Of a DNA stretch of 51,021 nt, positions 35,252-43,797 are shown in pieces. Numbering within the stretch: position 1 is the first letter of the stretch; each line of letters begins with the position of its first letter. The DNA lies in contig PSPT01000010.1 of assembly GCA_004195635.1 (NCBI GenBank), forward strand, positions 1 to 51,021, in the 5' to 3' direction. Made by a program: the position numbers and the translations under genes. The notes below the pieces were generated by a model. The model was not told the origin of the DNA. It made no database searches and was given only the letters and a program-made list of their open reading frames with translations. The DNA comes from Methanobacteriota archaeon (GTDB taxonomy: Archaea > Thermoplasmatota > Poseidoniia > Poseidoniales > Poseidoniaceae).

Positions 35252-35878
35252 ATGAGGAGAGAGAAAATCAGCGATGATAATTGTTCTATTGGCGTTGGGG
35301 CAATGATAGTATTCATTGCAATGGTTCTTCTTGCATCAATGGTAATGATATCATTAATAAAAATAACGGAAGAGATATCTCAATCAACCCAAAGAACTGC
35401 AGAAGATGCTCGCCGCAATAGTGTGAATACTGTCGTTATTGTGGGGGGGTGGGTCTATGACAGTTGGGATGATATGTTATTTATGATGGAATTTGGATCA
35501 TCCGGTGAGGAAGTTGCCCGCCTTGATGTCATGTATGTATTAACTTGCTCTTATGATGATGGTACTTTCAATTATCGTTCTGCAGCACTTGGTGATTCCG
35601 CAGGCGGTTCTGCAATTTATGTGTGGGAGGTTGGCACACCAGGCCCAGATGCAGGAGGGGCTTTCACAAACGTAGCGCAATTTCGCCCTGGTGCAAGGTA
35701 CTTTTTTACTCTTGATGGTGGCACCCAAGCGACTCCTGGTGGAACACAATGTGGGCCAAATGACCTAGCTGCAAAAGGCATTACTGCTGACTTGTATTTG
35801 CATTTACCAAATGGGATGAGTACGCACCAAAAACTCTCTTTGTCCAACGGAAATGAAAAAGGTTCGCAAATCATTTAA
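35252..35878 (+). CDS. Archaellin-like protein 2
   Basis: 208 residues, start preceded by GAGGTGG 9 bases upstream; the stop of the first archaellin overlaps this site. Leader MRREKISDDNC then SIGVGAMIVFIAMVLLASMV, same class III pattern. The body resembles archaellin 1 in layout (VGGWVYDSWDDMLFMMEF matched with VLIIDITALGG...), with C99 and C167 as possible disulfide partners. Together with gene 1 it likely provides major and minor filament subunits. Confidence 0.78.
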   Translation: MRREKISDDNCSIGVGAMIVFIAMVLLASMVMISLIKITEEISQSTQRTAEDARRNSVNTVVIVGGWVYDSWDDMLFMMEFGSSGEEVARLDVMYVLTCSYDDGTFNYRSAALGDSAGGSAIYVWEVGTPGPDAGGAFTNVAQFRPGARYFFTLDGGTQATPGGTQCGPNDLAAKGITADLYLHLPNGMSTHQKLSLSNGNEKGSQII

Positions 35879-35933
35879 GTGACTCCAATCATTGAAATAT
35901 GGTATGTTTCTGGCAGCAATCATGGTTGATGAC

Positions 35934-36545
35934 ATGCAATCGCGATGGGAGCAACGCTTTTCTAAAGAAGGACTTTCATACGGGGCTGAGCCAAATGAAT
36001 TTTTGCGCCAAGAAATATCAAAGTTAACTCCTGGTAAAATTTGGATCATGGCCGAAGGCGAAGGAAGAAATGTACTATGGGCTGCGTCTCAAGGTTGGGA
36101 TGCGCACGCATTTGATTACACAGAAGCCGGCCCACAAAAGGCATTGACTTTGGCAGAGATAGGTGGATTAGACATTACATACCCAACTGCTGATATTCAA
36201 ACTGTTGAAGTTCCCGAAGGTGAGTTTGATGTTATAGCAACAAGTTGGTTTCACCTTATCAAAGAGGTTCGCAGAATCCACTTTCCGCGGGTATTATGGG
36301 GGCTAAAGAAGGGAGGATTATTCATCATGGAAGCATATCACAAGGACCAATTGGGCAAGTGGTCAGGTGGTCCACAAAATTTAGATTTATTGTTTGAGAT
36401 AGATGAAGTATTGGAGGATATGTGTGGCGAAAATGCACCTCCTATGCGGGTCCTCATGGCGGAGCGAGCAAACCCCATGCTAACCGAGGGTGAACTTCAC
36501 CAAGGTGAAGCAGAGACTATTCAAATCATCCTTCAGCGCCAATAA
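35934..36545 (+). CDS. SAM-dependent methyltransferase (TehB/TPMT-like)
   Basis: About 203 residues from the ATG at 35934 (MQSRWEQRFS); frame open to 35892, and 35922 is another possible start. The opening RWEQRFSKEGLSYGAEPNEFL type segment and MAEGEGRNVLWAASQGW form the SAM-binding motif I region of class I methyltransferases in the TehB-like subgroup (detoxification or thiol/metalloid methylation in known members). DVIATSWFHLI is motif post-I/II. Substrate unknown. It follows archaellin 2 by 55 bp in the same direction. Confidence 0.85.
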   Translation: MQSRWEQRFSKEGLSYGAEPNEFLRQEISKLTPGKIWIMAEGEGRNVLWAASQGWDAHAFDYTEAGPQKALTLAEIGGLDITYPTADIQTVEVPEGEFDVIATSWFHLIKEVRRIHFPRVLWGLKKGGLFIMEAYHKDQLGKWSGGPQNLDLLFEIDEVLEDMCGENAPPMRVLMAERANPMLTEGELHQGEAETIQIILQRQ

Positions 36546-36638
36546 TAATTTAATAATAAATTATTTTATGCTTTTGTTGATTATCCACATGAGTTTTAGA
36601 ATGGGATTGCTGCCGAGCGTGAAATGTGTGTGTTTCGC

Positions 36639-37850
36639 TCATTCGGTTTGAACTAGCATTGCAACTGCGTTTCCGCCGCCAAGGCAAAGAGTTACGATTC
36701 CCTTTCTACCGGCATCGTCCTTTCCGTCATCAATTCTTCGTAGTGCGTTGATTAGTGCCATCAAGCATCTTGCACCAGAGGCGCCAAGTGGGTGGCCGAT
36801 TGCCACTGCCCCACCATGCGGATTGAATTTCTCATCGGGAATTTCAAGTGCTTTTGCAACTGCACAAGAAGCACTGGCAAAGGCCTCATTATGCTCAAAC
36901 ATATCTATGTCAGAAACTTGCAAATTATTTCGCTGCATGATTGCTTCAACAGCAGGAATTGGTGCAGCCATAACTTGGCGTGGGGCAAGACCCGAGGTCT
37001 CTTGGTCAATAACTACTGCAAGAATCGGCCAACCATTTACTTCAGCAGCACTACGGCTTGAAACCAACACTGCGGCTGCACCATCGGATAATTGACTGGC
37101 ATTTCCGGCGGTAACTTGCCCCTCTGAGTCAAAAACCGGTGAAAGACCAGTTAGCCTTTCCATGTCAGTGCCCACTCGTATTCCTTCATCCACCTCAAGT
37201 GTAATTTCTTCACCCTCACGGTTAACCCCAGGAACAGGAAAAGCCTCAAAATCCATCCAACCTTTTTCCCAAGCCTGATTTGCAAGGGTGTGTGAACGCA
37301 CAGAAAATTCGTCCGAGTCATTTCGTGATATTTGATAATCACTGGCAACGGTTTCCCCTGTCATTCCCATGTGCACATCATCATATACATCCCAGAGGCC
37401 ATCGTGAACCATAGAGTGTTCTAATTCATCAAAAGGTACATCCTTTCCTCTCTTTACTCCCCAAGCAAGGTGTGGTGAGTTGGTCATTGATTCCATGCCT
37501 CCGCAAATGAGCACCTCGTACTCTCCAGCCCTAATGCTATTTGCAGCGAACATTACTGTTTTGAGTCCTGAGCCGCAAACTTTGTTGATTGTTGTGCATG
37601 GAATACTGCTTGGTAATCCTGCGCCAAGTGCAACTTGGCGGGCCGGTGCTTGCCCAGCGCCGGCTTGCAAGACTTGACCGAAAAGCAACTCATCAACTAC
37701 TCCGCTGGTCGGGTCAATATCAACTCGCTGCAGTAATTCCTTTACCGTCAATACTCCCAATTCAACTGCAGAATAATTACGAAGAGCACCTCTAAATCTG
37801 CCAACAGGGGTCCTCGCAACTGCACAAATGACTACGTCTGCTTCGCTCAT
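36639..37850 (-). CDS. Acetyl-CoA acyltransferase (thiolase)
   Basis: 403 residues. Thiolase catalytic residues: C92 (NKVCGSGLK), H353 (GHPLGASG) and C389 (VTLCLGGGN), at spacings typical of the biosynthetic/degradative thiolase II family. N terminus SEADVVICAVARTPVGRFRG is usual. It could condense acetyl-CoA for isoprenoid or PHA-like synthesis or cleave 3-ketoacyl-CoA; length and motif set do not decide. Upstream on the same strand lies the amidase gene (gap 168 bp), with nothing obviously metabolic in common. Confidence 0.92.
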   Translation of the reverse strand: MSEADVVICAVARTPVGRFRGALRNYSAVELGVLTVKELLQRVDIDPTSGVVDELLFGQVLQAGAGQAPARQVALGAGLPSSIPCTTINKVCGSGLKTVMFAANSIRAGEYEVLICGGMESMTNSPHLAWGVKRGKDVPFDELEHSMVHDGLWDVYDDVHMGMTGETVASDYQISRNDSDEFSVRSHTLANQAWEKGWMDFEAFPVPGVNREGEEITLEVDEGIRVGTDMERLTGLSPVFDSEGQVTAGNASQLSDGAAAVLVSSRSAAEVNGWPILAVVIDQETSGLAPRQVMAAPIPAVEAIMQRNNLQVSDIDMFEHNEAFASASCAVAKALEIPDEKFNPHGGAVAIGHPLGASGARCLMALINALRRIDDGKDDAGRKGIVTLCLGGGNAVAMLVQTE

Positions 37851-38018
37851 GAAAAGAGCGGAGGGGTGGTTTGTTATTCAACCTACACATCAAGGGGAAG
37901 TGCGAAGGTTGGCTGAATAATAAGTAATTGAAATTAATGTGAGGGAGAAAATGTGCGCTGGGGAAAATAAATGGAAAATGAGGAAGATAATCAGTTAGCG
38001 AAAATGGATGCAAAGAGA

Positions 38019-39650
38019 TTATTGAGATTCATCCTCAAAGAACTTAGCACATCGAAATAACAAAGTTTCCTCCCAGGGTTTGGCGATCAATTGCAAGCCA
38101 ATTGGTAGACCTTTAGAATCATTTGAAATTGGGATAGAGATGGCTGGTTGCCCAGTAAGATTTGGGAAATGCATGAATCTCATTAGGGCGGAAATTTTTC
38201 CCAGATTTGATAGCCCTGCTTTTGCAGAACCTTTGGGGATTATCGGTGCAGTGCACCCCGTTGAGGGAGTAACCAGCAAGTCGATTTCGCAAAATAAGTT
38301 TGCCATTTCAAGATTTATTTGATGACGTAATAGTTTGGCCTTTTTATCATCATTTTCAGTCATTGAATTAGCCATTGCGAGATATATTCGCGTATCTCCT
38401 CCATATTTTCTTTTCATTGTTTTATACCATTTTGCTTGGCTATTTAGCATTTCACGGGTGATAGTTGTAAGGTGGGAAAGTCGGATGATATCATTGCTTG
38501 GAATTTCAACTTCTACTAATTCTGCACCTGCTTCTACCATCTTATTTATTGCTATTTCACAGGCAGTAACAATTTCTAATTCAGCGTCGTTGAACCACTC
38601 TCTATAGATTCCAATTCGCAATCCACTTAGGTCGGTATTATCCCACCCTGCCAAGTCAATTTTTGGCTGAACAGAGGTGTATTCATCAGCCGAATCTGGG
38701 CCAGACATTAGTGCGTATCCGCTGATTAGGTCAGCAACATTATCTGCAATAGGTCCGATATGTCCAACGCTTGGGCATAATGGGGCAGCACCATATTCAC
38801 TGATTCTTCCATGGGTTGCTTTGAGCCCGTAAACTCCACAAAGAGCAGATGGAATTCGAATTGAGCCACCGCCGTCTGCACCAAGTGCAAGAGGTACAAA
38901 ACCACCGCCAACTGCAGCCGCAGAACCGCTGCTTGACCCACCGCTCATATGATTGGGATTGATTGGATTTCGAATGATTCCATGGTTAGGATTAATGCCA
39001 AAAACACTAATTCCCAATTCCTGCATTTTGGCTTTTCCAAGGATAATTGCTCCCGCTTCTCGCCAGCGTTTCACAGTAGTTCCATCACTCGTTGCAGGCC
39101 CCTGAATCTCACCAATAAATGAAGTTCCAGAGCAAGTAGGCCACCCTACGGTATCCATTTCATCTTTGATAACAACCGGCACCCCATCAAGGGCACTAAT
39201 TGGATTGCCGGCATCAAGGCGTTCCTCGCTAGCAATCGCTTCTTTCATCGCTCTTTCTTCAAACAAAAATAGCATTGGTTGAACTCCATTTTCAGTCACC
39301 TGATCAGCGCGTAGTCGGGCCAAGGCATCGGCAATAACTTCGGTGGGTCGGGCTAATCCACTACGGTAAGCAGTGGCTATTTGTCCGAGAGGCAATTCTA
39401 TCTTAGCGTCCAATTTGATTCCGGTATTTTCCTCTGACCAAGGCTTGCTAACTACGGGTTTCCAGTGTACGATTAACTCTCCTTCAACATCAGGCGGGGT
39501 TGATTTTCTAAGTTTTTTTATTCCTACGCTTCGCATCATATCTGCAAGCAGTAAGCGTCTAATGATTGGTGTTTCAGACAACCTAGCAACGATGCGCAAT
39601 GCTATGCCCTTCAAAACAGGTGCTTTGGCATTTAGTAGGTCATAGGCCAT
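38019..39650 (-). CDS. Amidase (amidase signature family)
   Basis: About 543 residues from the ATG at 39650; the frame is open to 39872, but that part overlaps the start region of RNase PH on the other strand and looks non-coding. The amidase signature is clear: VIKDEMD (catalytic Lys), then GGSSSGSAAAVGGGFVPLAL (the Ser-cis-Ser pair and Gly-rich segment) and GADGGGSIRIPSALCGVYG. Similar to GatA-like or fatty-acid-amide/aryl amidases; the N-terminal 110 residues precede the domain (SETPIIRRLLLADMM, helical) and are unusual. Without gatB/gatC nearby it is unlikely to be GatA. Substrate unknown. Confidence 0.9.
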   Translation of the reverse strand: MAYDLLNAKAPVLKGIALRIVARLSETPIIRRLLLADMMRSVGIKKLRKSTPPDVEGELIVHWKPVVSKPWSEENTGIKLDAKIELPLGQIATAYRSGLARPTEVIADALARLRADQVTENGVQPMLFLFEERAMKEAIASEERLDAGNPISALDGVPVVIKDEMDTVGWPTCSGTSFIGEIQGPATSDGTTVKRWREAGAIILGKAKMQELGISVFGINPNHGIIRNPINPNHMSGGSSSGSAAAVGGGFVPLALGADGGGSIRIPSALCGVYGLKATHGRISEYGAAPLCPSVGHIGPIADNVADLISGYALMSGPDSADEYTSVQPKIDLAGWDNTDLSGLRIGIYREWFNDAELEIVTACEIAINKMVEAGAELVEVEIPSNDIIRLSHLTTITREMLNSQAKWYKTMKRKYGGDTRIYLAMANSMTENDDKKAKLLRHQINLEMANLFCEIDLLVTPSTGCTAPIIPKGSAKAGLSNLGKISALMRFMHFPNLTGQPAISIPISNDSKGLPIGLQLIAKPWEETLLFRCAKFFEDESQ

Positions 39651-39762
39651 GAATTGTGCAAGAGGTGTTGGGTATTTGTCTTTGCCCGTTTTATCAAAAT
39701 TAATTATTTGTATATATGATGATGCACCATAATGATTCTCGTTGTGTGCGCGCGAAGCATTG

Positions 39763-40614
39763 ATGGATGAGGCCAACTCGCCATCGTTTATGGCGAAGAT
39801 AAAGACCGGTTTTGAGACCTCAAGAGAATTAGATGAAATGCGGGACATTGAAGTCACATTAGACTTCACCACAAATGCCCTCGCCTCTGTGCTTTATCGC
39901 CAAGGTGAAACCGTTGTGCTGGCTTGCTGCACAAAGGAGGCTCGCTTGCCAAGATGGTTCCCTCGTGATGCTACAAAAGGCTGGGTTCATGCTGAGTATT
40001 CACTTCTTCCTGGTTCTACTGATTCACGTTTCCGTCGCGAGCGAAATGGTGCAAAGGGAAGAACTGCAGAGATTGAGCGTTTAGTTGCTAGAAGCCTTCG
40101 AGGTTCAATTGACCTAGAAGCATTGGGTCCTGTCGCTTTGAATGTTGATTGCGATATTTTGAACGCAGATGGTGGAACCCGTTGTGCTTCAATTACTGCA
40201 GCAGGAATTGCTCTCCGATTAGCGGTCCGCCGCCTCATTGCTTCTGGTGATTGTCTGCCAATTGAAATGCGCCCAACTTTTGAACAACTGAAGGAAGGAT
40301 GGACAAAACCCGAGTTAACTGAAGAACAAATGGTAGCACACGAGAACTCTGTTATCCCGCATGATGTGGGAGCTATTAGTGTTGGATTGATTGACGGAAA
40401 GTCATATCTTGATTTGGATTACATCTTGGATAGCAATGCGGATGTTGACATGAATGTTGTTGCACTCGCCAACGGAGATTACATTGAGGTTCAAGGAACC
40501 GGCGAGGAATCAAGTTATTCTCGTGATGAATTTAATGCACTACTTGACATGGCAGAGATTGGCATGGCCAAGATTTCTGCTGCTCAAAAAGCATCTCTTG
40601 ATGGGATTCAATAA
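39763..40614 (+). CDS. rph: RNase PH (bacterial type)
   Basis: About 283 residues (alternative ATG at 39790). Phosphorolytic 3'-5' exoribonuclease that trims tRNA 3' ends. The sequence has the bacterial RNase PH features: WVHAEYSLLPGSTDSRFRRE, AKGRTAEIERLVARSLRG, NVDCDILNADGGTRCASITA, VDMNVVALANGDYIEVQGTG and EESSYSRDEFNALLDMAEI. It differs from the archaeal exosome subunits Rrp41/Rrp42. The start lacks the usual RPDGR motif and has a different N-terminal segment (GFETSRELDEMRDIEV). Divergent from the amidase with 112 bp between starts. Confidence 0.9.
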   Translation: MDEANSPSFMAKIKTGFETSRELDEMRDIEVTLDFTTNALASVLYRQGETVVLACCTKEARLPRWFPRDATKGWVHAEYSLLPGSTDSRFRRERNGAKGRTAEIERLVARSLRGSIDLEALGPVALNVDCDILNADGGTRCASITAAGIALRLAVRRLIASGDCLPIEMRPTFEQLKEGWTKPELTEEQMVAHENSVIPHDVGAISVGLIDGKSYLDLDYILDSNADVDMNVVALANGDYIEVQGTGEESSYSRDEFNALLDMAEIGMAKISAAQKASLDGIQ

Positions 40615-40749
40615 TCACATCTTCGCTTTCACCAAGTATTTCTTTCTTCTATTTGAGAGCAATTCTTGCACTTATTTCATCTTGTTTGCTGATTAATTTA
40701 GTAATTGTGTCGGCGACAATAGCATGAAGGAAGACCAACTCGGACGGCC

Positions 40750-41769
40750 ATGGCCCGACTAATATTATTCGGTGGCAAGGGTGGGGTCGGAAAGACAACA
40801 TGTGCCTCTGCAACTGCCATTTGGCTTGCTGATTCAGGATTCCGTACGCTGCTAGTTTCCAGTGACCCAGCCCATTCAACCAGCGACTCTCTTGGAGTAC
40901 AATTGGAAAGTGAGCCTACTGAGGTTAAAGAAGTGAAAAATCTGTGGGGTATGGAGTTAGACCCCGAAGGGCAAATGAGTGATTTGTTGCCCAAACTTTC
41001 CAGTGCACTAAGTGGAGGATTAGGTGCGAAGATGGAGATGTTTATGGGGCCACAGGCTAAGCAGGAAATCGCTGATGAAATGTCTAATATTGAGGCCGCT
41101 GACATGCTTCTTCCGGGCCTTGACGAGGCTCTTGCTTTTGACCGCTTATTGAAACACTTGAATGACCCACGTTTTGATGTAATAATTTTTGATACTGCGC
41201 CTACTGGTCACACTTTACGTTTCCTTTCCTTACCCGAATTACTTGAAGGATGGAGTGGTAAAATTGCCCGAATATCTCGTGCATCAGGTGGTATTAAAAG
41301 TCTTATTTTTGGACGCAAACAGGAGGCTGCAATTCAAGATGAGTTGGATCGCTTTAATGAGCGAGTTACCGAAACTCGTAAAATTCTCACCGATAAAACA
41401 AAAACTGGGTTTGTATTGGTAACTATTCCTGAAAAAATGGCGGTTGCTGAAAGCCGCAGAGCAGTAAAGGCACTTGGTGAATTCAATATTGGGGTGGAAG
41501 GAGTGGTGATAAACCGCGTCACCCCCGATTTTGATCATCCCTTTATTCAAAGGCGTCGAGAGGTTGAACAGATGCACATTGTTGACTTGGTGGAAACTTT
41601 TGGAGGCCTAGCGGTTGGGCAAATACCTTTGAGTGATTCGGATATTTATGGCTTTGATTTGCTTCGAGAGATTGGGCAAACGCTGCATGGAGAGGCACTT
41701 CAAGCAAATAATGGCTCAGGGGAAATTTATCTCGGTCAGCAAATACCTTTGCGAATTAATATTGAGTAG
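40750..41769 (+). CDS. ArsA/Get3-type ATPase
   Basis: 339 residues. Deviant P-loop GGKGGVGKTT at 8-17, switch I SSDPAHST with D39, and switch II DTAPTGHTLRFL. The C-terminal region VEGVVINRVTPDF has the usual A-loop. The CxxC zinc pair that many Get3 proteins use to dimerise is not visible (positions near 265-280 read DFDHPFIQRRREVEQM), so it may be an ArsA-like or divergent Get3. In archaea these ATPases are linked to tail-anchored protein targeting. Stand-alone, 135 bp after RNase PH on the same strand. Confidence 0.9.
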   Translation: MARLILFGGKGGVGKTTCASATAIWLADSGFRTLLVSSDPAHSTSDSLGVQLESEPTEVKEVKNLWGMELDPEGQMSDLLPKLSSALSGGLGAKMEMFMGPQAKQEIADEMSNIEAADMLLPGLDEALAFDRLLKHLNDPRFDVIIFDTAPTGHTLRFLSLPELLEGWSGKIARISRASGGIKSLIFGRKQEAAIQDELDRFNERVTETRKILTDKTKTGFVLVTIPEKMAVAESRRAVKALGEFNIGVEGVVINRVTPDFDHPFIQRRREVEQMHIVDLVETFGGLAVGQIPLSDSDIYGFDLLREIGQTLHGEALQANNGSGEIYLGQQIPLRINIE

Positions 41770-42147
41770 GCATCCCTGGGCTTGAAAGGCAAACTATGAT
41801 GGCTGAATCGGCCGATACATTGTTGGATGACTATGTTGAAGATTGACCCTTATTGGCCTCGTCAACTATTCCGTGAACTCAACTTCACCAATCCGCACCA
41901 ACTCCCTCTCAATCCCGTACTCCCGTTGCCCCGAATATCTACTTACTAACGCTTCAATACTTGGGTTAATAAAGGTCAAAGCCGATAATTCATTACTAAG
42001 CGGTGAAAAAATGAACGATTGCAACTCAGCACTACATTACGGCGATTGGATAAGGCCCTCTTTAGACATCGTTAATGAGAATCTTTCTGCGTATTGTTTA
42101 GAAGGTGAACCCTGTGGGCCGGAAGGCCGCAAGGTGGGGAAGGGGAC
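41770..42147. other. Intergenic stretch, no supported gene
   Basis: 378 bp between the Get3-like gene and the TIM-barrel gene. It contains a 16-codon ORF (41796-41846, MMAESADTLLDDYVED) and a 104-codon frame (41843-42157) that runs into the next gene's start and has no recognisable family. Just before the downstream ATG is a GGCC/GGCC hairpin (GGGCCGGAAGGCCG) and a GGGGAAGGGG ribosome-site run. No tRNA or other named RNA could be assigned. Confidence 0.5.
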
Positions 42148-43473
42148 ATGCCAGTAAGATTAGGACCGGCGGGAGTTCCGCTCTCTTGTAAAGGGCGAAC
42201 TATTGTTGAAGGCATAGATGATATCATCGCCCTTGGCCTTGATACAATGGAAGTTCAAACTGTTCGCTTGGTTGCACCAAATCATTTTGACCAATTTTGG
42301 CAGGCTGGAGTTCTAGCCAATAAGGCAAATTTTGAAATGAATATTCACGGCCCTTATTATGCTGAATTACTTGGAAATAGTTCCCAGAGGGCTCGCTCCT
42401 TCGCAAAAATGGAATCTGCACTACAAGCAGGCAAGGTGCTCAATGCACGCCATATCACCTGTCACGTAGGTCATTACGGAGAAACCGGAAGAGGAAAGGA
42501 AGCCAATGAGCAAATAGCCAATATTTTTGCTGGTGTAGTTGACCGGGCAAATCAACTTTGGGGAGATGGTGAAGAATACCCTGCATTCCCATGGCTTGAG
42601 GATGGCACCCCCATGAAAATCGGTATTGAAACCAGTGGGCGACAAGAACTATGGGGTTCATTGGAAGAAGTTTTGGAAGTTGTAAATCATGTTGAAGGAA
42701 CAATTCCTGTAATAAATATGGCTCATATTCATGCTCGCGGCCATGGTCGCTTGAAGACTTCTGAAGATTATGGCGAACTTTTCGATTTGGTTCGTGAAAC
42801 TATTGGTACAAAGACCTTCTATTGCCATTTCTCTGGAATCGAGCATCGTTCTGGAAATGCTTTGCACTATACTCAAATCAAAAAATCTGATTTGAATTTC
42901 GACCCAATTGCTGAATTCCTTGTTGAAGATGGAGAATGGCTTGATGTAACAATTATTTCGGATTCACCCTTACTTGAACACGATGCTATGTTCATGTACC
43001 AAAGTATCGAGAAGTGTCGGCATCGCCAACTTGAGCGTAAAGCACGTGATGAGAGGCAAAAGAATGTAGTATCTCATGCTGGAATGGAAAAGTCAGGCGC
43101 AGAAAATGACGAAAATGCTGATTCCGATGCTGAAATGTCTGAGCAAGAAAAGACCGAACTAATCGCTGCTGAAGATGCTGTAGTTCAAGCCGAGAAAGAT
43201 GGTGCAGTCAACGAAGAAACAGAAGGCGAGGCAGAAACAGAAGGCGAGGCAGAATCAGAAGGCGGGTCAGAATCAGAAGGCGGGTCAGAATCAGAAGCCG
43301 AGGCCGAATCTGCAAGTTCTGATGAACAAGCAAAAGAGGCAACTAAGAAAACGCAAAAGAAGCCAACAAAGGCCAAGAAAGCAAAGGCTTCTGCTACTAC
43401 CGACTCCACCACTGGCACAGATGATGAAGATGATCTGTTCAACTCTGAAAATGATGATGACGATTTATTTTGA
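42148..43473 (+). CDS. Endonuclease IV-like TIM-barrel protein with long acidic tail
   Basis: 441 residues. Residues 1-290 form an AP endonuclease/xylose-isomerase-type barrel with the endonuclease IV metal ligands in order: H67 (NIHGPYYAEL), H106 (TCHVGHYG), E161 (IGIETSG), H193 (NMAHIHARGHG) and H227 (FYCHFSG), later H240 and D272. The position usually Asp before H193 is Asn (N190), so one ligand differs and the metal site may bind two or three metals only. Residues 300-441 are low-complexity Glu/Ala/Ser (EGEAETEGEAES) and Lys-rich stretches ending in DDLFNSENDDDDLF. The acidic-aromatic tail resembles SSB-type C-terminal tips. Preceded by a strong GGGGAAGGGG ribosome site. Confidence 0.8.
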   Translation: MPVRLGPAGVPLSCKGRTIVEGIDDIIALGLDTMEVQTVRLVAPNHFDQFWQAGVLANKANFEMNIHGPYYAELLGNSSQRARSFAKMESALQAGKVLNARHITCHVGHYGETGRGKEANEQIANIFAGVVDRANQLWGDGEEYPAFPWLEDGTPMKIGIETSGRQELWGSLEEVLEVVNHVEGTIPVINMAHIHARGHGRLKTSEDYGELFDLVRETIGTKTFYCHFSGIEHRSGNALHYTQIKKSDLNFDPIAEFLVEDGEWLDVTIISDSPLLEHDAMFMYQSIEKCRHRQLERKARDERQKNVVSHAGMEKSGAENDENADSDAEMSEQEKTELIAAEDAVVQAEKDGAVNEETEGEAETEGEAESEGGSESEGGSESEAEAESASSDEQAKEATKKTQKKPTKAKKAKASATTDSTTGTDDEDDLFNSENDDDDLF

Positions 43474-43539
43474 ACTCAAAATAATCAGGTTTTATCCGAA
43501 AGTGTTGAAATGTGTTTGCTTGTGGAGCGGAATACCCAA

Positions 43540-43615
43540 GGGACAGTAACTCAGTTGGGAGAGTGCGGCACTGAAGATGCCGAAGTCGCTGGTTCAAGCC
43601 CGGCCTGTCCCACCA
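43540..43615 (+). tRNA. tRNA-Phe (anticodon GAA)
   Basis: The gene body is 73 nt, 43540-43612, with CCA encoded at 43613-43615. Acceptor GGGACAG/CTGTCCC, D arm ACTCAGTTGGGAGAGT, anticodon stem CGGCA/TGCCG around CTGAAGA gives GAA, T arm GCTGG-TTCAAGC-CCGGC, discriminator A. It lies between the TIM-barrel gene and ribB. Confidence 0.95.
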
Positions 43616-43797
43616 AACTCTGCCTTCACGCTTTCTTGAGCGCGTAAAACAATGTCTGTATTCGCTGAGTACTGAAATACAGTGATTCGGAAAGTTACTA
43701 TTAATCGCCTTTCGCCATCTTATTCTTGTTAGTCTGGAGGGCGTTTTCATCAACTATAGCCGCTGGTTTCATCAACGCGAGGGCGTGCGCTTACACT

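Noticed and set aside
39651-39872. N-terminal extension of the amidase
   Set aside because: The frame is open but its sequence lacks family similarity and overlaps the RNase PH start on the other strand; the ATG at 39650 is a better start.
41843-42157. 104-codon frame ahead of the TIM-barrel gene
   Set aside because: It overlaps the next gene's start, has mixed composition and no family; the downstream gene has its own strong ribosome site.
43439-43753. 104-codon minus frame over tRNA-Phe
   Set aside because: It covers the tRNA and the end of the TIM-barrel gene, and its sequence is an antisense shadow.
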